Notes: generated by a model from the sequence alone, not told the origin. A DNA stretch of 37,061 nucleotides from Chloroflexota bacterium (GCA_022570885.1 JACZYW010000004.1:1-37061); one strand, 5' to 3'. Counted from the stretch's first letter, positions 8,941 through 17,500 are shown. Numbers and translations are program-made.

Positions 8941-9103
8941 CAAGGGATAGCGATGCTCATTGTAGCGGCATGCTCGCCGGAGGAGCAACGGTTCATCGGA
9001 GGAGGCGACCGTCTCGTTGACAGCTTACGGAACGCTGGGTATGCTTCAGTATCCGAGATCCATGGTAACCAGCGACCTCCTTTGAGGGCTGTTCAGTTCG
9101 GTT

Positions 9104-10345
9104 ATGCTACAAAAACTGCGGCGGAAGATCACCTCTCACCCTCGTTATCGACGCGCTAAAGCGTTCCTCAACCCGATGCGTTTCGAGGGCTCGCGGCTAA
9201 CGCTGAAGCGGCTCGCCAATCTCTATCTGGTGAGATACGAGCGCGCTCGCGTTCACACAAAGCTTCGCGGTTATCCGCTCCGGCTCACTATCGAGGCGAC
9301 GAACGTGTGCAACTTGCAGTGCCCTGGCTGCTTCACCGGCGTCGGCGAGCAGGGCCGCAAGCGCTCCCACATGCCGCTGGATCTCTATCGAAGGCTTCTC
9401 GACGAGCTCGGCGACTATCTCCTGCAGCTCGAGTTCTACAACTGGGGCGAGCCGCTCCTCGCCAAGGATATCTACACGATGATCGAGGAGGCGAGCGGGC
9501 GGGGAATCTCCACCGTTGTGAGCACGAACTTCAGCATTCCGTTCGACGCCGCTCGCGCCGAGCGGCTGGTCTCCTCCGGCCTGGCCGTCCTCGGCGTCTC
9601 GATCGACGGCGCGCGGCAGCAGAGCTACGAGCAGTATCGCGTGCGAGGAGACCTGGAGACCGTGCTCGCTAACTGTCGCCTGATGAAAGAGGCGAAGGAG
9701 AAGCTCGGCTCAACGACACCAAACGTCGTCTGGGAGTTCCACACGTTCACGCACAACACGGACGATATCGAACTGGCCAGGTCGATGGCGAAAGAGTTGG
9801 GGATGGGGATCGTCGTGAGCAAAGGGTGGGTGGCCGGACCGGACTGGGAGACCGACGACGAAGATCTCATGCGCTCGATCACGCCGCCACCGTACCGGCC
9901 GGTGCCGTGCGACTTCCTCTGGGAGCGGGCGGTGGTGAACAACGACGGAGGAGTCGCGCCGTGTTGCGGCACATTCTACCGCCAAGACGACATGGGGAGA
10001 CTCAAGATCAGCGCCACGGCCATCGGCAAGTCGAGCTTCAGAGAGGTGTGGAACAACTGGAGCTACCAGCAGGCGCGCGGCTTCTTCCGGTCGCGGACGG
10101 GCACTGAGCAGACGAAAAAGATGGTCTGCTTCGATTGCCCCGCGACGACGATCTGGGAGCGCTACCAGAGCCACCTCAGCGCGGGAGGCGACGCCGAAGC
10201 GTTCGATTCGGAACATTCCACGAACGATGGCTTTAACTACTTCTTCAACCGCCGGCCGGCGAAGAGCGGCCCCGCGAAGGCCGCCGGCATCATCGAGCTC
10301 CAGGAGGTAGGCGCGGCGTCTCCAGAGGCCTCGTCGCGACGATAA
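9104..10345 (+). CDS. radical SAM/SPASM domain protein
   Basis: A 413-aa protein. The radical SAM [4Fe-4S] motif C-x3-C-x2-C is at Cys69, Cys73 and Cys76 ('TNVCNLQCPGC'). It is followed by the 'YNWGEPLL' GGEP-like SAM motif near residues 112-119 and 'SIDGA' at 166-170. A C-terminal SPASM-type cysteine set (Cys269, 287, 288, 342, 345) would bind auxiliary Fe-S clusters. Similar proteins sit in many surface-polysaccharide and aminoglycoside-type clusters, where they do radical epimerisation, dehydrogenation or methyl-related chemistry on sugars or peptides. The partner here is unknown. The N-terminal 50 residues are basic. It converges on a minus-strand methyltransferase only 12 bp away. Confidence 0.88.
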   Translation: MLQKLRRKITSHPRYRRAKAFLNPMRFEGSRLTLKRLANLYLVRYERARVHTKLRGYPLRLTIEATNVCNLQCPGCFTGVGEQGRKRSHMPLDLYRRLLDELGDYLLQLEFYNWGEPLLAKDIYTMIEEASGRGISTVVSTNFSIPFDAARAERLVSSGLAVLGVSIDGARQQSYEQYRVRGDLETVLANCRLMKEAKEKLGSTTPNVVWEFHTFTHNTDDIELARSMAKELGMGIVVSKGWVAGPDWETDDEDLMRSITPPPYRPVPCDFLWERAVVNNDGGVAPCCGTFYRQDDMGRLKISATAIGKSSFREVWNNWSYQQARGFFRSRTGTEQTKKMVCFDCPATTIWERYQSHLSAGGDAEAFDSEHSTNDGFNYFFNRRPAKSGPAKAAGIIELQEVGAASPEASSRR

Positions 10346-10357
10346 ACGCGGCCGTTC

Positions 10358-11188
10358 CTACACGCTCGCGAAGACGATCACGCGGTCGAAGTTGGCGTAG
10401 CGGTCGTAGCAGCCCGGATAGGGCATCGCCTGGCGCACATTCCTGAACCCCGCGTGGCGGAGCATCGTGAACAGGGCGCTCTTGTTCGGTACCAGGGCGC
10501 TGCCGGTCATGGCGGCCAGGGGGCTCTCGTCCCACTCCGGCTCCTCAAGGACGGCGAGGATATCGTTCGTCTCCACCTCTTCCATTCCGGCGATTGTGGT
10601 GACGCTGGGCCCGTCACGCAAGACCTGTGTATCGACGACACACAGCTCCCGTGTCACCGCGCGCAGACGTCGCAGGGCGCCGATCGGGTCCTCAAGGTGA
10701 TAGAGGAGGCCGAGAAAGAGCGTCAGGTCGAAGGCGCCGTACCGCTCCGGGGTCAGGCTGTCGATGTTGGCGACATCGAACGAGATGTTCTTCACCTGTA
10801 ACTGCCGCTTGACGAACTCCGCCTTCTCGATGTTCTGGGGCCGTGCGTCGAAGCCGACGACGGCCTTCGCCCCGCGGCGAGCGATCTCGAAGCCAACGTA
10901 GCCTTCGTTGCAGCCGGCGTCGAGGCAGCTCACTTCGTCCCAGCGCCCGTCGAAGAGCGCATCGATCTCTGGGAGCATCATCCGAAAGCGGGTCTCGTGC
11001 GCCTCGGCTAGCCAGTCGAACTGCAACGGCGTGACGACGCCGTCCGCCAGCTCGAACGGGTACACCCACTTGCCGAACCGCTCCAGCTCGCGCCGTAGCT
11101 CATCGGCCGTGCTCGCCCGAGGCGTGTCTTGCTGAACGAGACGGCGGCCCGCGTTCAGCAGGCGTCGGAGGTTCGTACGTGGGCTCAT
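10358..11188 (-). CDS. class I SAM methyltransferase (CmoB/DUF1698-like)
   Basis: A 276-aa methyltransferase. Before the SAM domain is the segment 'GVVTPLQFDWL'. Motif I is 'CLDAGCNEGYVGFEIARRG', strand 2 ends 'VVGFDARP', and the motif IV region is 'FDLTLFLGLLYHLEDP'. That layout is typical of the Methyltransf_9/DUF1698 group related to tRNA CmoB, but many members sit in glycan clusters and methylate other substrates. 'GGAG' lies 8 nt before the ATG. It is the last gene of a four-gene minus-strand operon and starts 20 bp after the fusion methyltransferase, so a glycan substrate is more likely than tRNA. Confidence 0.82.
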   Translation of the reverse strand: MSPRTNLRRLLNAGRRLVQQDTPRASTADELRRELERFGKWVYPFELADGVVTPLQFDWLAEAHETRFRMMLPEIDALFDGRWDEVSCLDAGCNEGYVGFEIARRGAKAVVGFDARPQNIEKAEFVKRQLQVKNISFDVANIDSLTPERYGAFDLTLFLGLLYHLEDPIGALRRLRAVTRELCVVDTQVLRDGPSVTTIAGMEEVETNDILAVLEEPEWDESPLAAMTGSALVPNKSALFTMLRHAGFRNVRQAMPYPGCYDRYANFDRVIVFASV

Positions 11189-11208
11189 GCGTGATCTCCG
11201 GGAGGCGG

Positions 11209-12603
11209 CTAGCCGAGGAACCTTCGCAGCATGCGGAGCAGCGGGTTGCGCTTGACCGCGCGCGATAGCGATGCGGCCTCCTTGCTCTCGGCCAGGACCT
11301 CTCGCTGGATGTTCGCCAGCTCCTGGAGTCCGGCCTCCAGCTTCACCTCCAGGCGGGCCTGCGCCACCTTATGCTCGGCGCCGATGGCATCGAGGGCCGA
11401 CCGCAGTTCGGAGGCCAGGTAGCGCGTCTGCTCCCAGCGCTGCTCCTCGGCACGAAGGAGCGCCGCAGCGACGTCAGGCTGTTCTGGCGCGACGCCAGTT
11501 GGCCGCGCGCCGCCACCTGCATTCGCTCCGAGAGGCGATTCCGCCCGCGCGCCCGTCGATACGGCTGCGTCGGTCGACCGGCAATAGACCTGGAAGGCGA
11601 GGCTCGCGTCGACCGCTTCGCCGTCGACCCAGAGCTGTCCTTCGGCGTACGCTTTCGTATCGCTCGCCAAGGCGGCCACGGCGTCGCCGAAGACACCGTC
11701 GGGCGACTCCAGCGTGAGCAGATAGCGTTGTCCTGCCGATTCGGCCTGCTCCGGTACGGGAATGGACGCCCAGCCTTCGGCGAGGATGTGGTGGGCGAAC
11801 AGACGGTACGAGGCCACCTCCTGCTGGCCGTCCTCCCGGCGGAGGCGAAACAGCACGTGGCAGTTGTTCAGGCGCCCCAAGTTCGACAGCTTCACGTCGA
11901 TGCGGCTCATCTGGTCGCTGGGGCAGACGAAGCTCTGCGCGATGGTCCGCCCCTGCTTCAGCTCCGGCAGTTGCTGCCCGGCGAGCCGCTGGGAGACCGC
12001 GATGAACGACGGCTGCCAGGCCAGGAGCGGCCCGCTGGGGGCCGTCTCTGGCCACCTAGCCTCGATCGCGCGCATTGCCTCGCGGAAGCGCTCCGCGTCC
12101 TCAGCGCGGGGCGATGGCTTCATCGCGACACCGATCACCGTGCTGGGGAACTCGGCGTCGCCTTGCGAGACCACGAAGCGAGGCTCAAACGTCGTCAGCA
12201 GATAGTCGAAGACCGCGGGGGTGAAGCGCCAGTAGTCCGATGGGAACGAGTGAATCGGGAAGTTCATCACCGACGCAAGCAGCACGACGCCCCCCGGCCT
12301 GAGTGCGCGGCAGGCTTCCTGGACGGCGACGAACGGGCTCTGGACGTGTTCGAGGGTATCGAGCAGGAGGACAGTACCGACCGACGCCTCGCGGAACGGG
12401 AGCTGGTGCGCGTCGGCCAGGCATTCCACGCCCGCGCCGGGACGCATGTCGCAGCCGAGATAGCGGCCGTCTTTGAAGAACGGTCGCACGTCAGCGTACG
12501 CTTCCTGCCCCTCCGTCTGCAGCGCGCCCACCTCCAGCACAGGGTGCGGCAGATCTAAGGTCTCGGTGAGCAGTTGGAGGAACTCCTTGACGTTATCGCG
12601 CAT
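11209..12603 (-). CDS. methyltransferase / beta-sandwich / coiled-coil fusion protein
   Basis: A 464-aa three-part protein. Residues 20-165 are a SAM methyltransferase domain ('PVLEVGALQTEG', 'LLLDTLEHV', 'ALRPGGVVLLASV'). Residues about 215-342 form a beta-rich module ('IAQSFVCPSDQMSRIDVKLS', ending 'LAFQVYCR') resembling carbohydrate-binding sandwiches attached to glycan enzymes. A Pro/Gly-rich linker follows, then residues about 380-450 with heptad-like Leu/Ala/Glu spacing and a basic, hydrophobic end ('LLRMLRRFLG'). The start ATG 12603 is preferred over 12639: it has 'AGGAT' upstream and lies 8 bp after the ABC ATPase stop. By analogy with WbdD in O-antigen systems, it could methylate and so terminate a chain before export. 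That role is inference. Confidence 0.8.
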   Translation of the reverse strand: MRDNVKEFLQLLTETLDLPHPVLEVGALQTEGQEAYADVRPFFKDGRYLGCDMRPGAGVECLADAHQLPFREASVGTVLLLDTLEHVQSPFVAVQEACRALRPGGVVLLASVMNFPIHSFPSDYWRFTPAVFDYLLTTFEPRFVVSQGDAEFPSTVIGVAMKPSPRAEDAERFREAMRAIEARWPETAPSGPLLAWQPSFIAVSQRLAGQQLPELKQGRTIAQSFVCPSDQMSRIDVKLSNLGRLNNCHVLFRLRREDGQQEVASYRLFAHHILAEGWASIPVPEQAESAGQRYLLTLESPDGVFGDAVAALASDTKAYAEGQLWVDGEAVDASLAFQVYCRSTDAAVSTGARAESPLGANAGGGARPTGVAPEQPDVAAALLRAEEQRWEQTRYLASELRSALDAIGAEHKVAQARLEVKLEAGLQELANIQREVLAESKEAASLSRAVKRNPLLRMLRRFLG

Positions 12604-12610
12604 GGCTATC

Positions 12611-13474
12611 CTATCGCTGGGCCGGGGTTTCGGAGGCATCCTCCTGCTGAGTGGTGATTGCCTCGTCGCTCCATCGTTGGAGCAGGGCCCGCCTAAAGGC
12701 CTGCTTAAACTCAGGCGAGGATTCCTTGCGGCGCTCGATATACTCCCTGGTCACCTCGATGGGATCGCCGTCCAGCACCGCCTTCCCGTGCTCGATGAGA
12801 ACGACGCGGCTGGCGAATTCCTTGAGCACGTCCACGTTGTGGGAGACGATGATGATGGTGGTGCCGCGCTGTTGCAGCTTGTCGAAGTGGTCGAAGCACT
12901 TCTTCTGAAATTCGGCGTCGCCCACCGCGAGTATCTCATCGATCAGGAAGATCTCGGGCTGCACATGGATCGCTACAGAGAAGCCAAGGCGTAAAAACAT
13001 GCCGGCGGAGTAGGTGCGCATCGGCTGATCGGCGAACTGCTCCAGGCCGGAGAATTCGAGGATCTCCGGCACCCGCTCTTTCGCCTCCCGCTTGGAGAGG
13101 CCCATGAAGAGGGCGTTCAGGTAGGCGTTTTCACGGCCTGTCGCTTGCCGGTGAAAACCGGCCCCCAGCTCTAGCAGCGCAGCATAGCGACCGTGGATGG
13201 TGACGCTTCCTGTCGTGGGAGGAGAGAGGCCGGCGAGGACTCGGAGGAGCGTGCTCTTGCCCGAGCCGTTGGCGCCGATGATGCCCACGATCTCGCCGCG
13301 GTTGACTGACATCGTCACGTCTCGCAGCGCCCAGAACGGCTCTCGTGGGCGGAGCCGATGCCAGAGCGCCCGCGGACTCGCCACGTCGCTCAGCCGAAAG
13401 GGCTTGACGGGATTCAGGAAGTATCGCTTGGACACCCCGTCTAGCTGCACTGCCAGCTCATCGCTAGAGGGCAT
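12611..13474 (-). CDS. polysaccharide ABC exporter ATPase (Wzt/TagH-like)
   Basis: A 287-aa ABC ATPase that powers export of a finished polysaccharide or teichoic-type polymer. Walker A 'GANGSGKST' is at residues 67-75. The N-terminal part has the typical 'PFWALRDVTMSVNRGEIVGIIG'. 'LLELGAGFHRQATGRENAYLN' is diagnostic of the Wzt/TagH/RfbB group. The ABC signature is 'YSAGM' (155-159), Walker B is 'IFLIDE' (175-180), and the switch His is in 'IIIVSHN'. Only about 35 residues follow the core, so it lacks the carbohydrate-recognition C-terminal domain of long Wzt proteins. It overlaps the permease gene by 11 bp and is followed after 7 bp by the fusion methyltransferase. Confidence 0.92.
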   Translation of the reverse strand: MPSSDELAVQLDGVSKRYFLNPVKPFRLSDVASPRALWHRLRPREPFWALRDVTMSVNRGEIVGIIGANGSGKSTLLRVLAGLSPPTTGSVTIHGRYAALLELGAGFHRQATGRENAYLNALFMGLSKREAKERVPEILEFSGLEQFADQPMRTYSAGMFLRLGFSVAIHVQPEIFLIDEILAVGDAEFQKKCFDHFDKLQQRGTTIIIVSHNVDVLKEFASRVVLIEHGKAVLDGDPIEVTREYIERRKESSPEFKQAFRRALLQRWSDEAITTQQEDASETPAQR

Positions 13475-14294
13475 CGGCGAAGAACCTCTCTAACGTGCGG
13501 AAGGTCGTCACGCCTATCACCACGACGACCACGGTGCCGGCGACGGCTGGCCAGAGATCGAGGCCCGGGAGCGAGCCCCGCAGGAAGAGGTCGCGCCACG
13601 CCTCTAAGAGCGTCGTCATCGGGCTCAGCTTGACGATGGGCTGAAACCGCTCCGGCACCCGCTCGAGCGGGAAGATCACCCCCGAGGTGTAGAACATCAG
13701 GAGGAGCACTACTTCGATGAGCGGCCCCAGATCGCGGAAGAAGACGTTGAGCGCGGCGACGAGCATCCCCAGCCCCATCAGCATGAGCAGTTGCAGGCCG
13801 AGGAGCAGTGGTATGCCCACTGCCCAGGTGATATCAGGGTCGATGCCGGCGAAGAGAACGAAGATGATAAGGATCGGCAGGGTGAGGAGAAATTGAACGG
13901 TATTGAAGAAGACAGCGGACAGCGGCAGGATCAGTCGTGGGAAGCGCACCTTCTTGAGCAACCCGCCGTTGGCGACGATGGCGCTGGCCGATTGCTGGAC
14001 AGCGCCCGAGAACCAGAACCAAGGGAAGAGCCCGGCGAGGAGGAAGACGCCGTAGTTCGCCACGTAGACGTCGCTGCCTTCGACGTCGAGCCGGAGTACT
14101 CGCCCCAGCGCGAAGTAGAGAACCATTCCCAACGCCAAGGGGCGCGCGATCCACCAGATATAGCTGAGCACCGTCCCCTGGTATCGAACCTTCAGGTCAC
14201 GTAGGGTGACCGCAACCAGGAGATCCCACGCTGTCACCATGGACCTCGCCGCTGTCGCCAGGCTGGAGGGTTTCGTCGTTGTTGCTTCCATCAT
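13464..14294 (-). CDS. polysaccharide ABC exporter permease (Wzm/TagG-like, ABC-2 type)
   Basis: An approximately 276-aa inner-membrane permease with six predicted hydrophobic segments. The N-terminal amphipathic signature 'LLVAVTLRDLKVRYQGTVLSYIWWIARPL' is characteristic of the Wzm/TagG/RfbA family. The C-terminal 'VPERFQPIVKLSPMTTLLEAWRDL' fits the same family. It pairs with the overlapping ATPase to form a 2+2 transporter moving lipid-linked glycan across the membrane. The open frame starts TTG at 14300, and ATGs occur at 14294 and 14291; a 'GGAG' abuts them, so the exact start is unsure. It is the first gene of the minus-strand operon. Confidence 0.9.
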   Translation of the reverse strand: MMEATTTKPSSLATAARSMVTAWDLLVAVTLRDLKVRYQGTVLSYIWWIARPLALGMVLYFALGRVLRLDVEGSDVYVANYGVFLLAGLFPWFWFSGAVQQSASAIVANGGLLKKVRFPRLILPLSAVFFNTVQFLLTLPILIIFVLFAGIDPDITWAVGIPLLLGLQLLMLMGLGMLVAALNVFFRDLGPLIEVVLLLMFYTSGVIFPLERVPERFQPIVKLSPMTTLLEAWRDLFLRGSLPGLDLWPAVAGTVVVVVIGVTTFRTLERFFADAL

Positions 14295-14369
14295 CTCCAA
14301 TGTCTAGTCCGGGTCTGTTGCAACCCGTGACGCAGGTTTCATAGATCGTAACACAGAGTATGAAGCTGA

Positions 14370-14406
14370 CGTTACGTTTGTAAAGGCGGAGCATGCCAGC
14401 GTAACG
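14370..14406. promoter_or_regulatory. inverted repeat CGTTACG...CGTAACG in a divergent promoter region
   Basis: A perfect 7-bp inverted repeat with 23 bp between its arms lies in the 201-bp spacer between the divergent exporter operon and the GT2 gene. Another CGTAAC occurs near 14347. The right arm covers the position expected for the -35 of the plus-strand promoter candidate at 14424-14429, so it could be an operator. No known regulator is recognised. Confidence 0.35.
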
Positions 14407-14420
14407 CGCTTTGCCCAGTA

Positions 14421-14429
14421 TGCTATGAT
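14421..14429 (+). promoter_or_regulatory. candidate extended -10 promoter for the GT2 gene
   Basis: The sequence TGCTATGAT combines a TGn extension with a TATGAT hexamer, about 67 bp before the GTG start of the GT2 gene. No clear -35 is present, which extended -10 promoters tolerate. Confidence 0.35.
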
Positions 14430-14495
14430 CGGCAGACCGGTGCCTGAGGAACCGCGTAGCTAGGGGCCCTCAGGGCCGGCGAAGGGACAGGAGCA

Positions 14496-15494
14496 GTGGC
14501 GAACCCATCCGCGCAAGACGCTCGTCCCTCGGTTGCTGTTCTCAGCGTGAACACCGACGGCGGGGCCTTCATCGAGGAGTTTGGGACATCGCTGGCTGGT
14601 GTCACCTATGCCAACTACCGCCTCATCGTCGTCGATAACGCTTCCGCTGACGATTCGCTGGAGATCCTGCGGCGGTCGCAGCCGGAGGCGGTCATCCTCC
14701 AAAACGATGCTAACCTGGGATTCACCGGCGCCTGCAATCGAGGCATTGAACACTGCCTGAGCGAGTCTTTCGACTACGTCCTGTTCATTAACAACGACCT
14801 GGTGATGGAACCCGGCTTCTTGGATCACCTGGTGGCTGCTGCTGATGAGCGGACGATGGCGGTACCAAAATCGTACCTCTATCATCACCCCGGCCGCCTC
14901 GACGACTCCGTAGGGGAGTTCGACTGGCTGCGCGGCGTCTGGAAGCGGCGGATCCTGGGCAAGCGCCCGGACACCGACTTCGACCAGCCCCGTCTCGTTG
15001 AGAGCGCTACGCTCTCCTGCATGTTGGTTCCCACCGGCCTGCTGCAAGAGGTGGGCTCGCTGGACGATAACTTTTTCATCTACTATGACGACACCGACTT
15101 CACCCATCGAGCCCGCCAACGGGGCTATCGCCTTCGCTTCGTGCCGGCTGCGATCATCTATCATCGTAAAGGCGCGACGATAGGCGGTACGAATACCCCC
15201 TTCGGGCTCTACTATCTTACTCGCAACAGGCCGTATCTTATTCGGAAGCATGTTCGCTCGCCCCTACGGCGCGCCCTGTTCTGGAGCTACTTCCTGAGCA
15301 CCCGCCTGCTTCGGCTCATCGGACTTCTCGCCCGGGGCCGAACCGCGCACGCGAAGGCGCTGATCCTGGGCCTCGTCGACTACTGGCGTGGCCGCATGGG
15401 GAAGACAGTCGAGCGCGACCGGTGGCCTGTGCCGGCGCAGCCGGGGCTTAAGATGCCGGAGCAAGAGCGGACGAAAGACCTGACGCAGTCATGA
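14496..15494 (+). CDS. GT2 family glycosyltransferase (rhamnosyltransferase-like)
   Basis: A 332-aa GT-A glycosyltransferase. It has 'VAVLSVNTDG' at the N terminus and the donor-binding 'LIVVDNASADDS' at residues 43-54. 'NLGFTGACNRGI' and the DXD-like metal site 'INND' (98-101) follow. The acceptor-side motif is 'FFIYYDDTDFTHRARQRGY'. This is the RfbN/WsaF-type group, which often transfers rhamnose or related deoxysugars. 'GGACAGGAGC' is just upstream of the GTG start. It heads a plus-strand run with epimerase and rmlD, consistent with making and using a deoxysugar. The donor is inferred, not shown. Confidence 0.87.
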   Translation: MANPSAQDARPSVAVLSVNTDGGAFIEEFGTSLAGVTYANYRLIVVDNASADDSLEILRRSQPEAVILQNDANLGFTGACNRGIEHCLSESFDYVLFINNDLVMEPGFLDHLVAAADERTMAVPKSYLYHHPGRLDDSVGEFDWLRGVWKRRILGKRPDTDFDQPRLVESATLSCMLVPTGLLQEVGSLDDNFFIYYDDTDFTHRARQRGYRLRFVPAAIIYHRKGATIGGTNTPFGLYYLTRNRPYLIRKHVRSPLRRALFWSYFLSTRLLRLIGLLARGRTAHAKALILGLVDYWRGRMGKTVERDRWPVPAQPGLKMPEQERTKDLTQS

Positions 15495-15517
15495 AGCGGA
15501 ACATGGCTGCGTTCCGT

Positions 15518-15523
15518 TACAAT
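15518..15523 (+). promoter_or_regulatory. candidate -10 element upstream of the epimerase gene
   Basis: TACAAT lies 26 bp before the epimerase ATG, in the 55-bp gap after the GT2 gene. The -35 is poor, so an internal operon promoter is only possible. Confidence 0.28.
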
Positions 15524-15549
15524 AGGCTTACTGAAGAGGTGATGATGTC

Positions 15550-16587
15550 ATGACAACGGTTCTCGTTACAGGCGGCGCGGGCTATATCGGTTCGGTCCTT
15601 GTCCGCAAGCTGCTCGCGCAGGGCATGAAGGTGCGCGTGCTGGACCGGCTGTACTGGGGCCGCAAGCCCATCGAAGAGGTGATCGACCAGATCGAGCTGT
15701 TCCACGGCGATATCCGCGATATCCGCGACGAATGGCTCGAGGGAGTCGACGCTGTGTGCCATCTGGGCGGTTTCTCCAACGACCCTACTGCGGAGTATGA
15801 CCCCAAAGCGAACTGGGAGATGAACGCCATCGCCACCGAGCGTCTGGCCCTGGCCTGCAAGCGGCTGGGCGTCCCCCGGCTCACCTTCGGGTCGAGCTGC
15901 TCCGTCTACGATGGGCTGCCCCCGGACGTCGACTACACCGAAGATCAAGAAGTGCAGGCGAAAGGCGCGTACGCCGAAGCGAAATACTACGCCGAGGAGC
16001 GTCTGCGCGAGCTGGCGGATGACAGCTTCTGTCCGGTGATCTTCCGCCAGGCTACCGTCTTCGGCTTCAGCCCACGCATGCGGTATGACCTGGTGGTAAA
16101 CACCTTCGTCAAGGATGCGCTCAAGTCCGGTAGCCTCTATCTGCATGGCGGCGGCTGGATGTGGCGGCCACTAGTCGACGTGGGAGACTGCGCTCAGGCG
16201 CACATCGTCGGCATCCAAGCGCCGGCGGAAAAGGTGCGCGGCGAGATCTTCAACGTGATGCAGGACAACTATCAGATTCGCGCTCTCGCCATGATGGTCG
16301 CGGGCACCCTGCGGCTGGAAGACCGAGACGTTGCTCTGGAGGAGGTGCCCGCGCCTCCTCGCACACGCGACTATCGCTGCTCGAGCGAAAAGATGACACG
16401 GGTGCTGGGCTTCTCGCCCCAAGTCACCGTTCTCGCCTCCATCGCCAACATGCTCAGGTGCATCAACCAGAATGGCTTCACGGAGTTCGATCACCCTCGC
16501 TACTACAACATCCGCTGGATGGAGTTGCTAATCGAGGTTAACGAAAACCTCCGGCCGTTCGAGAGCGTCCTGCGCGAAGGTAAATAG
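15550..16587 (+). CDS. NAD-dependent nucleotide-sugar epimerase/dehydratase (extended SDR)
   Basis: A 345-aa extended SDR. The NAD motif 'GGAGYIGS' lies at residues 8-15, the active-site serines in 'FGSSCSVYDG', and Tyr141/Lys145 in 'YAEAK'. The substrate side has 'NDPTAEYDP' and a C-terminal 'RDYRCSSEKMTRVLGFSP', as in the WcaG/GalE-like proteins common in LPS and S-layer glycan clusters. 'GAGGTGATGATGTC' precedes the ATG. It is followed by rmlD after 2 bp, so the two are co-translated. It probably produces a 4-keto or epimerised sugar nucleotide; the precise reaction is not readable. Confidence 0.88.
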   Translation: MTTVLVTGGAGYIGSVLVRKLLAQGMKVRVLDRLYWGRKPIEEVIDQIELFHGDIRDIRDEWLEGVDAVCHLGGFSNDPTAEYDPKANWEMNAIATERLALACKRLGVPRLTFGSSCSVYDGLPPDVDYTEDQEVQAKGAYAEAKYYAEERLRELADDSFCPVIFRQATVFGFSPRMRYDLVVNTFVKDALKSGSLYLHGGGWMWRPLVDVGDCAQAHIVGIQAPAEKVRGEIFNVMQDNYQIRALAMMVAGTLRLEDRDVALEEVPAPPRTRDYRCSSEKMTRVLGFSPQVTVLASIANMLRCINQNGFTEFDHPRYYNIRWMELLIEVNENLRPFESVLREGK

Positions 16588-16589
16588 CC

Positions 16590-17471
16590 GTGCGCGCGCT
16601 CCTGATCGGGAGCCGGGGGCAGCTGGGGAGCGACCTCTGCCGCATCTGGACCGGCGATCTCGTCGCCCTCTCCCACCAAGAACTCGACGTCTGTGACCGC
16701 GACCAGGTGTACACCACGATCGCCCGCGAGGCGCCGGACCTGGTGATCAACACCGCCGCTTACCATCGGGTGGACGAGTGCGAGAGCAACATCGCTCGCG
16801 CCTTCGAGGTCAACGTCCTCGGCGCGAAGTACGTGGCCGAAGCTGCCCGCCAGGCCGGCGCTGCCGTGATGTTCATCAGCACCGACTACGTCTTCGATGG
16901 CGAACAGGACAGTCCGTACGATGAGGAAGATCCTGGCCGGCCGCTCAGCGTCTACGGCGTATCGAAGCTCGCCGGCGAGCATGTGGTACAGCAGAGCAAT
17001 CCGCGGCACTTCGTCGTCCGTAGCTCCAGCCTCTTTGGGATCGCCGGCGCCAGCGGCAAAGGCGGCAACTTCGTCGAGACGATGCTTCGCAAGGCCCGTG
17101 CGGGGGAGCCGCTGCGGGTGGTGGACGACCAGGTCTCCTCGCCTACGTTCACCGCTGACCTGGCGGCCAAGCTACAGGAGCTTGCGGCGACTGATCGGTT
17201 CGGCCTCTACCACGTGACCAACAGCGGACAGACGTCCTGGTGCCGCTTCGCCGAGAAGATCTTCGAGCTGGTGGGGTTGCAGCCCAGCCTGACCGCGATC
17301 ACCAGCGAGGAGCTTGGCGCGCCCGCGGCTCGCCCCGCGTTCTCCGTGATGGCCAATCGCGCCCTGGCGGAGGCCGGCCTGTCGCTGCTGCGGCCCTGGG
17401 AGGATGCGCTGGAAGCCTACTTGGGCGAGAAGGGGCATCTGGCATCGGCAGTCGCCTCGGGCACGGGGTAG
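16590..17471 (+). CDS. rmlD: dTDP-4-dehydrorhamnose reductase family protein (RmlD-like)
   Basis: A 293-aa reductase of the RmlD substrate-binding family, which reduces a 4-keto dTDP-sugar with NAD(P)H in the last step of dTDP-rhamnose synthesis. The nucleotide motif is 'GSRGQLG' (7-13). Family motifs are 'DLVINTAAYHRVDECE', 'FISTDYVFDG' (95-104), catalytic Tyr122/Lys126 in 'YGVSKLAGE', and 'QVSSPTFTADLA'. The start is GTG, 2 bp after the epimerase. rmlA, rmlB and rmlC are not in this window, so the complete pathway is not shown; a related 4-keto reductase role is possible. The upstream rhamnosyltransferase-like GT2 supports a deoxysugar role. Confidence 0.88.
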   Translation: MRALLIGSRGQLGSDLCRIWTGDLVALSHQELDVCDRDQVYTTIAREAPDLVINTAAYHRVDECESNIARAFEVNVLGAKYVAEAARQAGAAVMFISTDYVFDGEQDSPYDEEDPGRPLSVYGVSKLAGEHVVQQSNPRHFVVRSSSLFGIAGASGKGGNFVETMLRKARAGEPLRVVDDQVSSPTFTADLAAKLQELAATDRFGLYHVTNSGQTSWCRFAEKIFELVGLQPSLTAITSEELGAPAARPAFSVMANRALAEAGLSLLRPWEDALEAYLGEKGHLASAVASGTG

Positions 17472-17500
17472 CCGCCGGCTCTGAGGGACAACATCTCGCT

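Noticed and set aside
11371-12558. 395-aa plus-strand ORF opposite the fusion methyltransferase
   Set aside because: It is antisense to a well-supported gene, His/Arg/Ala-rich, and has no recognisable domain; a high-GC shadow.
17240-17500. N-terminal extension of the methyltransferase ending at 18328
   Set aside because: It lies entirely inside rmlD in another frame and reads Arg/Gly-rich shadow sequence.
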